From: Mesorhizobium sp. ORS 3324
Lineage (GTDB): Bacteria; Pseudomonadota; Alphaproteobacteria; Rhizobiales; Rhizobiaceae
Assembly: GCA_000824825.2 (NCBI GenBank)
Contig: LM655194.1
Location: 429,632 to 493,631, forward strand
Length of the DNA stretch: 64,000 bases
Direction: 5' to 3'
The notes below the pieces were generated by a model. The model ran no database searches. It had not been told where the DNA came from and worked only from the letters and a program-made list of their open reading frames with translations. The position numbers and the translations under genes are program-made. Shown piece after piece: positions 22,411 to 31,126 of the stretch. Position 1 is the stretch's first letter, and every line of letters starts with the position of its first letter.

Positions 22411-23861
22411 GCGGCGCGCTCCCGGAGCGCCTCGCGCACTTCCTCATGGTCGGAGAAGTGGAAGGTTTCGCTGCCGATCGTCTGGCCTTCCTCATGTCCC
22501 TTGCCGGCGACGATGAGCGTATCGCCGGCGTGAAGCATCGCCACGGCTTCATGGATCGCCTTGCGGCGGTCGCCGATCTCGATGGCGCCCGGCGCCGCGG
22601 CAAGGATTGCCGCGCGGATGCTTTCCGGGACCTCCGTGCGCGGATTGTCGTCGGTGACGATGACGATGTCAGCGAGCCGCGTCGCGATCTCGCCCATGAT
22701 CGGCCGCTTGCCGCGGTCGCGATCGCCGCCGCAGCCGAACACGACAACGACGCGGCCAGTGGTGAAGGGGCGCACCGAAGTCAGCACGTTCTCAAGCGCA
22801 TCCGGCTTGTGAGCATAGTCGACATAGACCGGAGCACCGGCCGCCGTCGTGCCGACGAGGTCGAGCCGGCCCGGCGCACCTTTCAGCTTCTCCAACGCGG
22901 CCAAGGCTTTGCCGACAGATATTCCAGTCGAGATGGCAAGGCCGGCCGAAACCAACGCATTGGCGATCTGGAAGTCGCCGGCCAGCGGCAGGTCGATCTC
23001 GTAGAGCACGCCGTCGGCCTCCACCTCGGCGCGCTGGCGCCGGCGCTCGTGCTCGACCCGCTTCAGCGTCAGGAAATCGCCATGACGGCCGACCGTGCGA
23101 ACGCTCAGTCCCGCCGCCCTCGCGGCTTTGATCGTCGGCGCCGACCATGGATCGTCGGCGAAGATGATCGCCGGCGCGCCTTTCGGCAGCAGCGTGTCGA
23201 ACAGTCGCAGCTTGGCGCGGTGATAGTCCTCGACCGTCGGATGGTAGTCCATATGGTCGCGGCCAAGATTGGTGAAGCCGCCGGCGGCAAGCCTGACCCC
23301 ATCGAGGCGGCGCTGGTCGAGACCATGGCTGGAGGCTTCCATCGAAGCGTGAGTGACGCCTGCGTCCGCCAATTCCTTCAGCAGCTTGTGCAGCGCCACC
23401 GGATCCGGCGTGGTCAGCGAGCCGTAGTCGTTGCGGCCGGGTGCCACCACGCCCGTCGTGCCGATCGAAGCGGCGGCAAAACCGGCATGCTCCCAGATCT
23501 GGCGGGTGAACGCGGCAACCGACGTCTTGCCGCTGGTGCCGGTGACGGCGACCATCGTCTCCGGCTGCTTGCCGAAGAAGCGCGCCGCGCTCAGCGCTAG
23601 CGCCAGGCGTGGGTCGTCCACGGCAAGAACCGGGATCGGCAGTCCGGAGATTGTATTGGCTCTGCCCGCCACGATTGCGGCAGCGCCTCTTGCCGCTGCA
23701 TCGGCGGCGTAGGCCGCGCCATCGGCCTTGCTGCCGGCAAGCGCGAAGAAGACGACGCCCGGTCCTACCTGCCGGGAATCGGAGGAAATTCCGGTCACCT
23801 CCAGATCGGGGGGAACTTTTCCCTCGACAGGCAGGATACCGGCTAGATCTTTCAGATGCAT
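22407..23861 (-). CDS. murE: UDP-MurNAc-L-Ala-D-Glu--meso-diaminopimelate ligase MurE
   Basis: A 484-residue Mur ligase adding the third stem residue. The ATP loop TGTSGKTS is at residues 107-114. TSDNP-type signature TDDNPR near the C terminus is the meso-diaminopimelate recognition motif, so the wall is of the mDAP type as expected for a Gram-negative. The start at 23861 ([10 protein letters not shown]) fits the family; the 17-residue upstream extension is cysteine-rich and improbable. Gap to ftsI is 54 bases, the largest in the first dcw block. Confidence 0.95.
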   Translation of the reverse strand: MHLKDLAGILPVEGKVPPDLEVTGISSDSRQVGPGVVFFALAGSKADGAAYAADAAARGAAAIVAGRANTISGLPIPVLAVDDPRLALALSAARFFGKQPETMVAVTGTSGKTSVAAFTRQIWEHAGFAAASIGTTGVVAPGRNDYGSLTTPDPVALHKLLKELADAGVTHASMEASSHGLDQRRLDGVRLAAGGFTNLGRDHMDYHPTVEDYHRAKLRLFDTLLPKGAPAIIFADDPWSAPTIKAARAAGLSVRTVGRHGDFLTLKRVEHERRRQRAEVEADGVLYEIDLPLAGDFQIANALVSAGLAISTGISVGKALAALEKLKGAPGRLDLVGTTAAGAPVYVDYAHKPDALENVLTSVRPFTTGRVVVVFGCGGDRDRGKRPIMGEIATRLADIVIVTDDNPRTEVPESIRAAILAAAPGAIEIGDRRKAIHEAVAMLHAGDTLIVAGKGHEEGQTIGSETFHFSDHEEVREALRERAA

Positions 23862-23915
23862 CGAGTCCCGTTCACCGCAACAAAATAGCGCGCAGTTGCC
23901 GGCGCGCCCCAAGAA

Positions 23916-25643
23916 TCACTGATAGGAAACCAGCGTTGCACCATTTTCATGGCTGAAATCTGGCTTCACGCCAAGCATGGAAGCCGCGCGCCTGATTATG
24001 TTGCCCGCCATGACCCCCGCATTCGAGGCGGCGGTGGCCCCCATGCCGGGCTTTTCCGGCTTCGGCTCATCGGCAATCGTCAACACGATATACTGCGGAT
24101 CGTCCATCGGGAATGCGGCGACGAAAGCGTTGAAATTCTTTTCATGGGAATAGCGGCCGTTGACCACCTTCTCCGCCGTGCCGGTCTTGCCGCCGACCCG
24201 GAAGCCCGGGACCCTGGCGCTCTTGCCGGAGCCTTTCTCGGCGTTGAGCGCATACAGATAGCGCATCGATTCCACCGTCTTCGCGCTGACGACTTTCTTG
24301 GCGACCTCCATGGCCTGCTCCACCGTGCGCGGCAGGAAGGTCGGCTCGATCAGATAGCCGCCATTCATCAGCGCGGCGCAGCCGACGGCCGTCTGCAGCG
24401 GCGTCGTCGACACGCCATGGCCGAAGGCGATGGTGATCGAATTCACCTGCTTCCAGAGCTTGGGTTCGGTCGGACGCGCCACCTCGGGCAACTCGGTCTG
24501 CATTTTCTCCAGCACGCCCAGGCGATGCAGGAACTCGCGGTGTCCCTCGATGCCCACCGCCTCGGCTTCCTTGGCCGAGCCGATGTTGGACGAATAGATG
24601 AAAACTTCCGGCACTGAAAGCACGCGGCCCTTGCTGTGGAAGTCGTGAATGGTCTGGCGCCCGATCCTGATTGGGCGCGACGCGTCGAAGCGGCTCTCAA
24701 GCGTCACCTTGCCGGAATCGAGAGCCATGGCGGTGGTAAAGCTCTTGAAGGTCGAGCCCATTTCATAAAGGCCGGCCGACATGCGGTTCAGCCGGTCCTT
24801 GTCCTGGGCATTGTAAGGATTGTTGGGGTCGAAGTCCGGCACCGAGGCCATGGCCAGCACTTCGCCGGTCTTGACGTTGAGGACGACCGCGCCGGCCGCG
24901 ATCGCATGGAACCGCTCCATGCCGGCGGCGACCTCGTCGCGCACCACGTGCTGGACGCGCAGGTCGATCGACAGCTTCACCGGTTTCAGATCCCTGGCCA
25001 GCGCCAGGCCCGACGCCTGCAGGTCGGTCAGGCCCTGGTCGTCGATATACTTCTCCATGCCCGAGATGCCCCGATTGTCGATGTTGGTGAGCCCGACAAT
25101 GTAGGAGGACGTCTCGCCGCTCGGATAGAAACGGCGCTTCTCGGTGCGGAAGCCAAGGCCTGGAATGCCGAGCGCCATGATGTCGGCCTGCTGCTTCGGC
25201 GTCAGCTGCCGCTGCAGCCAGACGAAGCCGGCACCGCTCTTGAGTTTATGATAGGTCTGCTCATAATCGATCTCGGGAAGCACGGTGGAGAGCTTCTCGA
25301 TCGCCTCGTCGGCGTCGACGATGCGGCGCGGCTCGGCGAACAGCGACGCCGTCTTGATGTCGGTCGCCAGCACCTCGCCGTTGCGGTCGACGATATCCGG
25401 CCGCGACGCGGTCACCCGGCTCTGCGGGCCGCCCGAAGTGTCCGGATCCTGCAGGCCGAGATAGACCAGCCGGCCGGCAATCGTGGAATAGATGGTGAAG
25501 AACACCGCCATGGTCATGACTATGCGGGTCTTGGCCTTTCCGCCTGTCGCCTTGCGGGCGGCGTCGACGACGATCGAGCCGTCCTCGGCCACCTTCTTTC
25601 GACGCTTCAGCAGGTTACCGATCCTTGGAAGCCTGCTGATCAT
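23916..25643 (-). CDS. ftsI: Septal transpeptidase FtsI (PBP3)
   Basis: A 575-residue class B penicillin-binding protein that cross-links septal peptidoglycan. One N-terminal membrane span lies near residues 40-62. The catalytic motifs are S297-TF-K300 (GSTFKSF), S351-S-N353 (YSSNIGS) and K486-TGT (GGKTGTAEK). A pedestal domain precedes them, with RPDIVDRNGEVLAT as the usual class B signature. It overlaps ftsL by four bases and probably works with FtsW. Confidence 0.96.
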   Translation of the reverse strand: MISRLPRIGNLLKRRKKVAEDGSIVVDAARKATGGKAKTRIVMTMAVFFTIYSTIAGRLVYLGLQDPDTSGGPQSRVTASRPDIVDRNGEVLATDIKTASLFAEPRRIVDADEAIEKLSTVLPEIDYEQTYHKLKSGAGFVWLQRQLTPKQQADIMALGIPGLGFRTEKRRFYPSGETSSYIVGLTNIDNRGISGMEKYIDDQGLTDLQASGLALARDLKPVKLSIDLRVQHVVRDEVAAGMERFHAIAAGAVVLNVKTGEVLAMASVPDFDPNNPYNAQDKDRLNRMSAGLYEMGSTFKSFTTAMALDSGKVTLESRFDASRPIRIGRQTIHDFHSKGRVLSVPEVFIYSSNIGSAKEAEAVGIEGHREFLHRLGVLEKMQTELPEVARPTEPKLWKQVNSITIAFGHGVSTTPLQTAVGCAALMNGGYLIEPTFLPRTVEQAMEVAKKVVSAKTVESMRYLYALNAEKGSGKSARVPGFRVGGKTGTAEKVVNGRYSHEKNFNAFVAAFPMDDPQYIVLTIADEPKPEKPGMGATAASNAGVMAGNIIRRAASMLGVKPDFSHENGATLVSYQ

Positions 25644-26035
25644 TGAACGGTGCTCCCCGTCACCACCGGATCCTTGCCGCCCGAGGGCTCTTTGCCGGAA
25701 TTGTCGGCCATGCCGCCGAGCCGCTGCGAGGACAAGTCCTCGATGGTGACCGGCTTCACGGGCACGTCGTCGAGGCCGCCGATCTGGCGGGCGTTGAGCG
25801 GCTCGAGCCCGAGCTGCGACTTGTAGATTTCGGCAAGCTTCTGCAGCCGCGAAGGCTGGGTGAGCAGGCTCCAGTCGGCCTTCAGAAGATCGATCGTGTC
25901 TTCCTCATAGCGGATTTGCGCCTGCAGCTTCTGCACCGCCGCCAGTTGGTCCTCGGCCTCGCGCTTGGCCTTGTAAGTCAGGGCCGCCGCCGAGACCATG
26001 ACGGCGATCAGGACTATGTCGCTGGTACGAAACAC
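25640..26035 (-). CDS. ftsL: FtsL-like cell division protein
   Basis: A 131-residue bitopic protein between rsmH and ftsI, the canonical place of ftsL. It has a short N terminus, one membrane span (DIVLIAVMVSAAALTY) and a heptad-rich helix (AEDQLAAVQKLQAQIRYEEDTIDLLKADW). A proline-containing tail follows. The start is GTG at 26035, four bases after the rsmH stop. Sequence similarity in this family is weak, so the call leans on position and architecture. Confidence 0.85.
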   Translation of the reverse strand: MFRTSDIVLIAVMVSAAALTYKAKREAEDQLAAVQKLQAQIRYEEDTIDLLKADWSLLTQPSRLQKLAEIYKSQLGLEPLNARQIGGLDDVPVKPVTIEDLSSQRLGGMADNSGKEPSGGKDPVVTGSTVQ

Positions 26036-26039
26036 GTGT

Positions 26040-27056
26040 TCACCTCTCCCCCGGCCGCTCGACGGCGGGAAGCTTTGGAAGGCCGAAAATCGAAAAATCG
26101 CCGGCTCGCGCCGGCACGTCGGTGCGGACGGCAGCGCGCAGCCTAGCCGAACGCGCCCGCGGATTGGCGGAGATCTCAGCCTCTCCCGGCGTCACCCCGC
26201 CGCCGGACTTGCGGAAGGTCGCCAGCCGCGCCGGCGCGTCGGGCATATGGCGCGAGCCCGATGCCGCATCGGCGCGATCGGCGATGAAGCGCTTGACGAT
26301 GCGGTCCTCCAGCGAATGGAAGGTCACGACGACCAGTCGTCCGCCGGGTTTCAGCACCCGCTCGGCGGCGAACAGCGCGCTAGCGAGCTCCCCAAGCTCA
26401 TCATTGACGAAGATGCGCAGCGCCTGGAAGACGCGGGTGGCCGGATGGATCTTGTCCTTCGGCGCGCGGCCGACATGGGTGGCGATGGCGTCCGCGAGGT
26501 CGAGAGTGCGCTCGAAAGGCCGTTTCTCGCGCCGGGCCTCGATCATGCGGGCGATGCGGCCGGCATGCCGCTCCTCGCCGAGGAAGCCGAAGATGCGGGC
26601 AAGGTCGCCCGCCTTGAAGGTATTGACGACGTCGGCGGCGCTCAGGCCTGCCTGTGCCATGCGCATGTCGAGCGGCCCGTCGACGCGAAAGGAAAAGCCG
26701 CGCTCGGCCTGGTCGAGCTGCATGGAAGAGACGCCGATGTCGAGCACGACGCCGTCGGCGCTCTCGACATGCTCGTCGAGCGTCGAGAACGGCGCCTGAA
26801 CAAGCTTCAGCCTGCCGCCGGCCTGCTGTTCCAGAGCCCGGCCCGCGGCGATAGCATCCGGGTCGCGGTCGATGGCCACGACAGAGGCACCGCGCTCGAG
26901 GATGGCGCTGGTGTAGCCGCCGGCGCCGAACGTGCCGTCGATGATTGTCTCGCCGGCCTTTGGCTGAAGCGCCTCCAGCACTTCGGCAAGGAGGACCGGA
27001 ATGTGACGGACCAGTCCGCCAACGGCGTGAGGATCATCGCCGTGGCCAGCCATCAT
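26040..27056 (-). CDS. rsmH: 16S rRNA (cytosine1402-N4)-methyltransferase RsmH
   Basis: A 338-residue SAM methyltransferase (formerly MraW) modifying C1402 of 16S rRNA. Motifs: [13 protein letters not shown], the SAM loop [41 protein letters not shown] and [12 protein letters not shown]. The start ATG at 27056 (MMAGHGD) overlaps the mraZ stop by four bases; the second ATG is also possible. A long upstream frame to 27707 is a shadow of mraZ and its leader. Confidence 0.94.
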   Translation of the reverse strand: MMAGHGDDPHAVGGLVRHIPVLLAEVLEALQPKAGETIIDGTFGAGGYTSAILERGASVVAIDRDPDAIAAGRALEQQAGGRLKLVQAPFSTLDEHVESADGVVLDIGVSSMQLDQAERGFSFRVDGPLDMRMAQAGLSAADVVNTFKAGDLARIFGFLGEERHAGRIARMIEARREKRPFERTLDLADAIATHVGRAPKDKIHPATRVFQALRIFVNDELGELASALFAAERVLKPGGRLVVVTFHSLEDRIVKRFIADRADAASGSRHMPDAPARLATFRKSGGGVTPGEAEISANPRARSARLRAAVRTDVPARAGDFSIFGLPKLPAVERPGER

Positions 27057-27511
27057 TCCGGTCGCTCCCCGGGCTTCGTCCCCTGCCGAAGCTGCAAAAG
27101 CCTGGCACGCGCCTGCGCCCCATAGGCGGCAAGCCTGCCCGGCTCCCAGATCTGGAAGAAATTGCCGCGGCCGACAAAGGCCGCCTCCGTCGAAATTCCC
27201 GTATGCTCGCGGATGAAATCGGTCATGGTGATGCGTCCGTCTTGGTCGAGCTTCAGGAATGTCCCGTCGCCATGGCAGAAGAACGACATGTCGTCCGCAG
27301 TCTGCAGGAAGGGATCCTCGAGCGCGATCCGCTGCTCGTAACGGTCGAGCAGGTCTAGCCCGCCGACATCCATCGCCGGACGGTCCAGGCAGCGTAGCGC
27401 ATAAAGCTCCGAATAGCCGCGTTTCTGCAAGACCGCGCGAAAATGCGCCGGGACGGACACTCGCCCCTTCGCATCGATCCTGTTCACTGCGTTTGACAGA
27501 AATCGGTCCAC
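27053..27511 (-). CDS. mraZ: Transcriptional regulator MraZ
   Basis: A 152-residue AbrB-like DNA-binding protein, first gene of the dcw cluster and, in E. coli, a repressor of its own promoter. Two swapped-hairpin repeats are visible, each with a D-x-K/D-GR core ([16 protein letters not shown] and [16 protein letters not shown]). The start is GTG at 27511; no strong Shine-Dalgarno is seen, which could itself limit expression. A candidate MraZ box and promoter lie about 190 bases upstream (27697-27730). Confidence 0.94.
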   Translation of the reverse strand: MDRFLSNAVNRIDAKGRVSVPAHFRAVLQKRGYSELYALRCLDRPAMDVGGLDLLDRYEQRIALEDPFLQTADDMSFFCHGDGTFLKLDQDGRITMTDFIREHTGISTEAAFVGRGNFFQIWEPGRLAAYGAQARARLLQLRQGTKPGERPE

Positions 27512-27910
27512 TACGCGCTACAGCCGCTGTCGCCGCCGTACCCCTTCCCATGTTCTTCTCCGCGCCGCCGCCGCGCATCGCCTCGCGACAAATCGCTTCA
27601 TGCACCAATGCAAGAACCGGCAAACGCGCAGCCGCCGCGACTGCCCGATTGGCGTACGCTTCACCCTGACGCGGAACGAAGGCTTGATGATGCGAATGGG
27701 ATATCATGGGGTACTATGGGCGTCAACGGGAAGGAGTATCACAAACGCGCACGCCACAACCAAGAAGAGCAGGCTGACGGCTCGTCCCGTCTTTATGCTC
27801 CATTAAGCCTAACGAAGCGTTTAGAACGGGTCTGGCCCAAGAAGACGCGGCTTGCTGCGAGTGGCCGGCACGCATAGCGTCGCACCCCTGTTCAGCGAAG
27901 GAATGAGCCC
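27512..27910. other. 399-base divergent region between mraZ and the trans-sulfuration gene
   Basis: It holds a candidate mraZ promoter overlaid with 10-base-period (T/C)GGG repeats (27697-27730) and about 180 bases of untranslated mraZ leader. Small frames here have no family resemblance and overlap one another. GAAGGA upstream of 27911 serves the plus-strand gene. Nothing else is recognised. Confidence 0.6.
27697..27730 (-). promoter_or_regulatory. Candidate MraZ box overlapping the dcw promoter
   Basis: On the plus strand TGGGA, TGGGG, TGGGC and CGGGA begin at 27697, 27707, 27717 and 27727, an exact 10-base period. E. coli MraZ binds TGGGN repeats with 5-base spacers, which is the same spacing. 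On the minus strand the same DNA reads TTGACG (27721-27726), 17 bases, TATCCC (27698-27703), a good sigma-70-type promoter pointing at mraZ. Binding would therefore sit on the promoter. The repeats run opposite to mraZ transcription, which I could not compare with other species. Confidence 0.65.
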
Positions 27911-29026
27911 ATGTCCGAAACCGCGAAGTCACGCGCCGCAGCGCTTGCCCATCTGCGCAGCGGCGATTTCGCCAAAGGCGATCCTATCCCCTTGCCGCTG
28001 ACCATGGCCTCGATCTTCCATTCGCCGGGCGACGCGACGGGCTTCGACCAGTACGGCCGCTTCAGCAATCCGACATGGCGCGCCGTCGAGCACGCGCTCG
28101 GCCATCTCGAAGATGCGCAGTGCATTGCTTTTCCGTCGGGAATGGCCGCGATTTCGGCAACGTTCTTTGCGCTCGTCAAATCGGGCGACCGCATTCTCTT
28201 GCCTTCGGACGGCTACCACGCGACGCGCGCACTGGCCGAGCGTTTCCTGAAACCGGTCGGCGTCGCCTATGACGTGAGGCCCACATCCAGCATGCTCGAT
28301 GGCGGTTTCGCCGGCTACCGCCTGGTCTTCGTCGAGACCCCATCCAATCCTCGACTGGATATCTGCGACATCGCCGCCGTCGCCAAGGCCGTCCACGAGC
28401 AAGGCGCGATCCTCATCGTCGACAACACGACGATGACCCCCTTTGGCCAGCGCCCGCTCGACTTCGGCGCCGACATCGTCGTGTCGGCCGACACCAAGGC
28501 GATCAACGGTCACTCGGACGTGCTGTTCGGCCATGTCGCCAGCCGCGAACCCGACATTGTCGCCAGGGTCAAGGACTGGCGCGAGACGGCCGGCGGCATT
28601 CCCGGACCGTTCGAAGCCTGGCTAGTGCATCGCGGCCTCGAAACGCTCGAGGTGCGCTTCGACCGCATGTGCTCTACGGCGGAAACGATCGCCCGCCGGC
28701 TCAAGGGGCATCGCGCCGTGAGCGGATTGCGCTTTCCTGGCCTTGAGGGCGACCCCTCGCACAATCTGGCACGTGCCCAGATGGATCGCTTCGGTTTCCT
28801 CATCTCGTTCGAGCTGGCCTCGGAGGAGAAGGCCGAGGAGTTCATCAACAATTGCGCGCTGATTGAATCGGCGACCTCGTTTGGCGGCGTGCACAGCGCG
28901 GCCGAACGACGCTCGAAGCGTGGCGACGCCGTGCCGCCCGGCTTCGTACGGCTGGCCATCGGCTGCGAGCCGGTCGAGGAGCTCTGGCGGGCGATCGAGG
29001 CGTCTTTGGACCGACTTGACGATTGA
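27911..29026 (+). CDS. PLP-dependent trans-sulfuration enzyme (cystathionine gamma-lyase/synthase family)
   Basis: A 371-residue Cys/Met-metabolism PLP enzyme. Evidence: YGRFSNPTWRAVE near the N terminus, PSGMAAISATFFALVKSGDRIL for phosphate binding, FVETPSNPRLDICDI, LIVDNTTMTPFGQRPLDFGADIV and the PLP lysine in SADTKAINGHSDVLFG. The C terminus carries GFVRLAIGCEPVEELW. The family includes gamma-lyases, gamma-synthases and beta-lyases, which I cannot separate by eye. It is divergent from mraZ and has GAAGGA as ribosome site. Confidence 0.85.
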   Translation: MSETAKSRAAALAHLRSGDFAKGDPIPLPLTMASIFHSPGDATGFDQYGRFSNPTWRAVEHALGHLEDAQCIAFPSGMAAISATFFALVKSGDRILLPSDGYHATRALAERFLKPVGVAYDVRPTSSMLDGGFAGYRLVFVETPSNPRLDICDIAAVAKAVHEQGAILIVDNTTMTPFGQRPLDFGADIVVSADTKAINGHSDVLFGHVASREPDIVARVKDWRETAGGIPGPFEAWLVHRGLETLEVRFDRMCSTAETIARRLKGHRAVSGLRFPGLEGDPSHNLARAQMDRFGFLISFELASEEKAEEFINNCALIESATSFGGVHSAAERRSKRGDAVPPGFVRLAIGCEPVEELWRAIEASLDRLDD

Positions 29027-29050
29027 CTGTTGCCCGACCGGACCGGCCGA

Positions 29051-29344
29051 TCATGCATTCACGTCGCCAGCCTCGATATTGCGCCGCCCGTGCAGGACGC
29101 GGACGATTTCGATCGCATCATCGGCAACGCGATAAAGAGTAAGGTATTCGCCGACGATCAGGTGGCGGATGCCGGGCCCGATATCGTCACGTGGGGCGCC
29201 GGAGAAAGGATGCAAGGTTAACAAATCCCATCGCTGCTCCAGCGCTCCGACGAGGCGGACTGCGGCATTTGGATTTCGGCCGGCGACATAGTCACCGATA
29301 GCTTCGACGTCGGATTCCGCCCGGGGAAGTAGCCGGTATTTCAC
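29051..29344 (-). CDS. parE: ParE family toxin
   Basis: A 97-residue RelE/ParE-fold toxin. The pattern YRLLPRAESDVEAIGDYVA, LTLHPFSGAPRDDIGPGIRHLIVGEYLTLYRV and IEIVRVLHGRRNIE is typical of ParE. ParE toxins usually poison DNA gyrase. It starts with GTG at 29344, overlapping the parD stop by four bases, so its synthesis depends on translation of the antitoxin. Confidence 0.88.
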   Translation of the reverse strand: MKYRLLPRAESDVEAIGDYVAGRNPNAAVRLVGALEQRWDLLTLHPFSGAPRDDIGPGIRHLIVGEYLTLYRVADDAIEIVRVLHGRRNIEAGDVNA

Positions 29345-29625
29345 TCCTCGAAGCCCCGGACATCAGCCATCTTTGCGTATTTTGCGCGCAAACGCTCCAT
29401 GATTGGCTTGCCGTCCTGGGCTGGCCCGCTGTCGATGCCCTCTTGCACCAGCATGCGCAGTTCCTCGACCGTATAGCCGAGCAGGTCGCGCCGGTCCTTC
29501 CATTGCCTGAGCGCGTCCCGGATCACTTCGCTCGCCGAGGCATATTCGCCAGCCGCAACCACATCGTCGACCGCCTGCGCTAGCTCGGGCGAAAGCGTGA
29601 TGCTGCGTTTGTCGACTTGGCCCAT
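29341..29625 (-). CDS. parD: ParD family antitoxin
   Basis: A 94-residue ribbon-helix-helix antitoxin. KRSITLSPELAQAVDDVVAAGEYASASEVIRDALRQW is the CopG/ParD DNA-binding fold and the C-terminal half would wrap the toxin. The start ATG at 29625 has AAGGAGC upstream. A frame extension to 29676 would cover the promoter. The pair probably autoregulates through the palindrome at 29650-29668. Confidence 0.88.
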   Translation of the reverse strand: MGQVDKRSITLSPELAQAVDDVVAAGEYASASEVIRDALRQWKDRRDLLGYTVEELRMLVQEGIDSGPAQDGKPIMERLRAKYAKMADVRGFEE

Positions 29626-29647
29626 GATGCGCTCCTTTGCTCCCGGC

Positions 29648-29676
29648 AGGGTACGATTTAATCGCACCTGTTTCAA
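29648..29676 (-). promoter_or_regulatory. parDE promoter with palindromic operator
   Basis: On the minus strand TTGAAA (29671-29676), 17 bases, TACCCT (29648-29653). Between them lies GGTGCGATTAAATCGTACC (29650-29668), whose 9-base halves match at eight of nine positions. This is the arrangement expected for ParD or ParDE autorepression. The leader to the parD start would be about 15 bases. Confidence 0.65.
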
Positions 29677-29773
29677 GGAACGCAGCCGCGCATGCCAGGG
29701 GTGGAATCGCGCCCAAACTTGAATCGGAAGCCTCGCCGGCCGGCATAACCTTTTGAATTATCGCTAATCGGAA

Positions 29774-30178
29774 GACGCCAGCTGGCCTGTAAGCCGGGTT
29801 CTGTATGGCCCTCGCGCCTTGCGGCGCGAGAACGTGGCGGCCATTCATCTTGGACGCATGTCGCCATACGCCTCACGCAACCTACCCGGGCGGTGGGCCG
29901 GAAACAGCCCTCGAAGGTTTCCCTTCGCACCGCCCCTATTCGGTCTTGCTCCCGGTGGGGTTTGCCGTGCCGCTCCTGTTGCCAGTCGCGCGGTGGGCTC
30001 TTACCCCACCCTTTCACCCTTGCCGCGGCCGGTGCCGCGGCGGTTTGCTTTCTGTGGCACTTTCCCTGGGGTTTCCCCCGCCGGCCGTTAGCCGGCACCG
30101 TGTCTCCATGGAGCCCGGACTTTCCTCACCCGCAGCCTTTCGGCTCTTGCGGGCGCGGCCGCCCGGCCAGCTGGCAAG
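29774..30178 (-). ncRNA. rnpB: RNase P RNA (class A)
   Basis: The catalytic RNA that matures tRNA 5' ends. On the minus strand the conserved 5' motif GAGGAAAGTCCGGGCTCC lies near 30109-30126 and the conserved 3' motif ACAGAACCCGGCTTACAGG near 29786-29804. The P1 helix closes the molecule: GCCAGCTGGCC on the 5' side (30165-30175) pairs with GGCCAGCTGGC on the 3' side (29777-29787). About 405 nucleotides, within the usual alphaproteobacterial range. Ends are set from P1 and may be off by several bases. Protein frames in this interval are spurious. Confidence 0.95.
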
Positions 30179-30232
30179 GGCGTATAAAGGGGTTCGCGCC
30201 TGAAAACGCAAACAAAAAAGCAGATCTCCCGC

Positions 30233-30940
30233 TTAGGCAGGCGAACCGAGCGCCGCCATCTGCACCTTCACCTTGCTGCAATAGGCGGCCGAAACCGGAT
30301 TCATCCGCGTCGCGCCATGGCCGGCATTGTATTTGAGGATGGTGCCGCAAGTCGTGCCGCCGCCGAGGCCTTGCGCCATGGCGAGGTACTTCATGCCGTA
30401 TTTGATGTTGGTGTCGGGATCGAACAGTCCCTTGACCGAACCGGTATAGCCCATCATCCGAGCCGTCGCCGGCTTGATCTGCATCAGGCCGATCTCGCCG
30501 GCGCTGCCCACCATGTTCGGCCGGTAGTTGCTCTCGATCTTGATGACGGCCTTGGCGAGCGACACCGGCACGCCATAGCTTGCCGCGTAGCGGGCGATGA
30601 TCTCGGAATATTGGCCGCCGCCCGTAGCCGCGGGCGCCGGAGCAGTCAGTTCGGGATGGATGGAGGCTGTCGCCGTCAGGTCGATGGTTTGCCTGCCGCG
30701 CTTCGAGTAGCGCTTGACCGTTGATTTCGCCGGCCTCAATGCGGCGGCTTTCTGCACCTTTGCCGGAGCGGCTCTCTTGGATGTTGAAGCCTTGGCGCCT
30801 TGGGCTGTCTTGGGCGTTGCCGGGGCGGCGGCGAAGCCATTGTCTGCCCGCATGCTCAGGGGCGCGCCGTTCGCCGGGCTCAAGGCAAAAGTCATCACTC
30901 CGGCAGCAATGGCTGCCGCTACAACGGTCAAATTTTGCAT
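30233..30940 (-). CDS. Secreted lytic transglycosylase (SLT family 1)
   Basis: A 235-residue protein with a signal peptide (LTVVAAAIAAGVMTFALSPANGA), an Ala/Lys/Pro-rich linker to about residue 105 and a C-terminal SLT domain. Catalytic glutamate E136 is in KAVIKIESNYRP, followed by GEIGLMQIKPATARMMGY and LKYNAGHG. It would cleave peptidoglycan in the periplasm. It ends 54 bases before the rnpB 5' end. A hairpin at 30963-30980 lies in its leader. Confidence 0.9.
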   Translation of the reverse strand: MQNLTVVAAAIAAGVMTFALSPANGAPLSMRADNGFAAAPATPKTAQGAKASTSKRAAPAKVQKAAALRPAKSTVKRYSKRGRQTIDLTATASIHPELTAPAPAATGGGQYSEIIARYAASYGVPVSLAKAVIKIESNYRPNMVGSAGEIGLMQIKPATARMMGYTGSVKGLFDPDTNIKYGMKYLAMAQGLGGGTTCGTILKYNAGHGATRMNPVSAAYCSKVKVQMAALGSPA

Positions 30941-30962
30941 GTAGTCCTGTTCTGTTAGAACC

Positions 30963-30980
30963 GTGCGAAGAACTTCGCAC
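30963..30980. promoter_or_regulatory. Perfect palindrome in the transglycosylase leader
   Basis: GTGCGAAG (30963-30970), AA, CTTCGCAC (30973-30980), 22 bases upstream of the start codon. It may be an operator or an RNA hairpin; no family is recognised. Confidence 0.4.
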
Positions 30981-31126
30981 AGCTAGGCCAATTCAACATC
31001 GGAGCATCTTGGGGGGATTGACGTCCGACAACTTGCGGAAGAGGCCTTTGAAGATCGAATTGGCGCCAATGAAGGCGGGGCAATTCACTTTGTATGACAA
31101 ATTGTAACTTAGATGGCTTGGCGAGA

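Noticed and set aside
27600..27932. Small frames on both strands in the mraZ leader region
   Set aside because: They overlap each other and the promoter repeats, have no recognisable domain, and lack coding-like composition.
29805..30336. Plus- and minus-strand protein frames over the RNase P region
   Set aside because: The interval is rnpB, with its conserved 5' and 3' motifs and P1 pairing; the frames are by-products of a structured GC-rich RNA.
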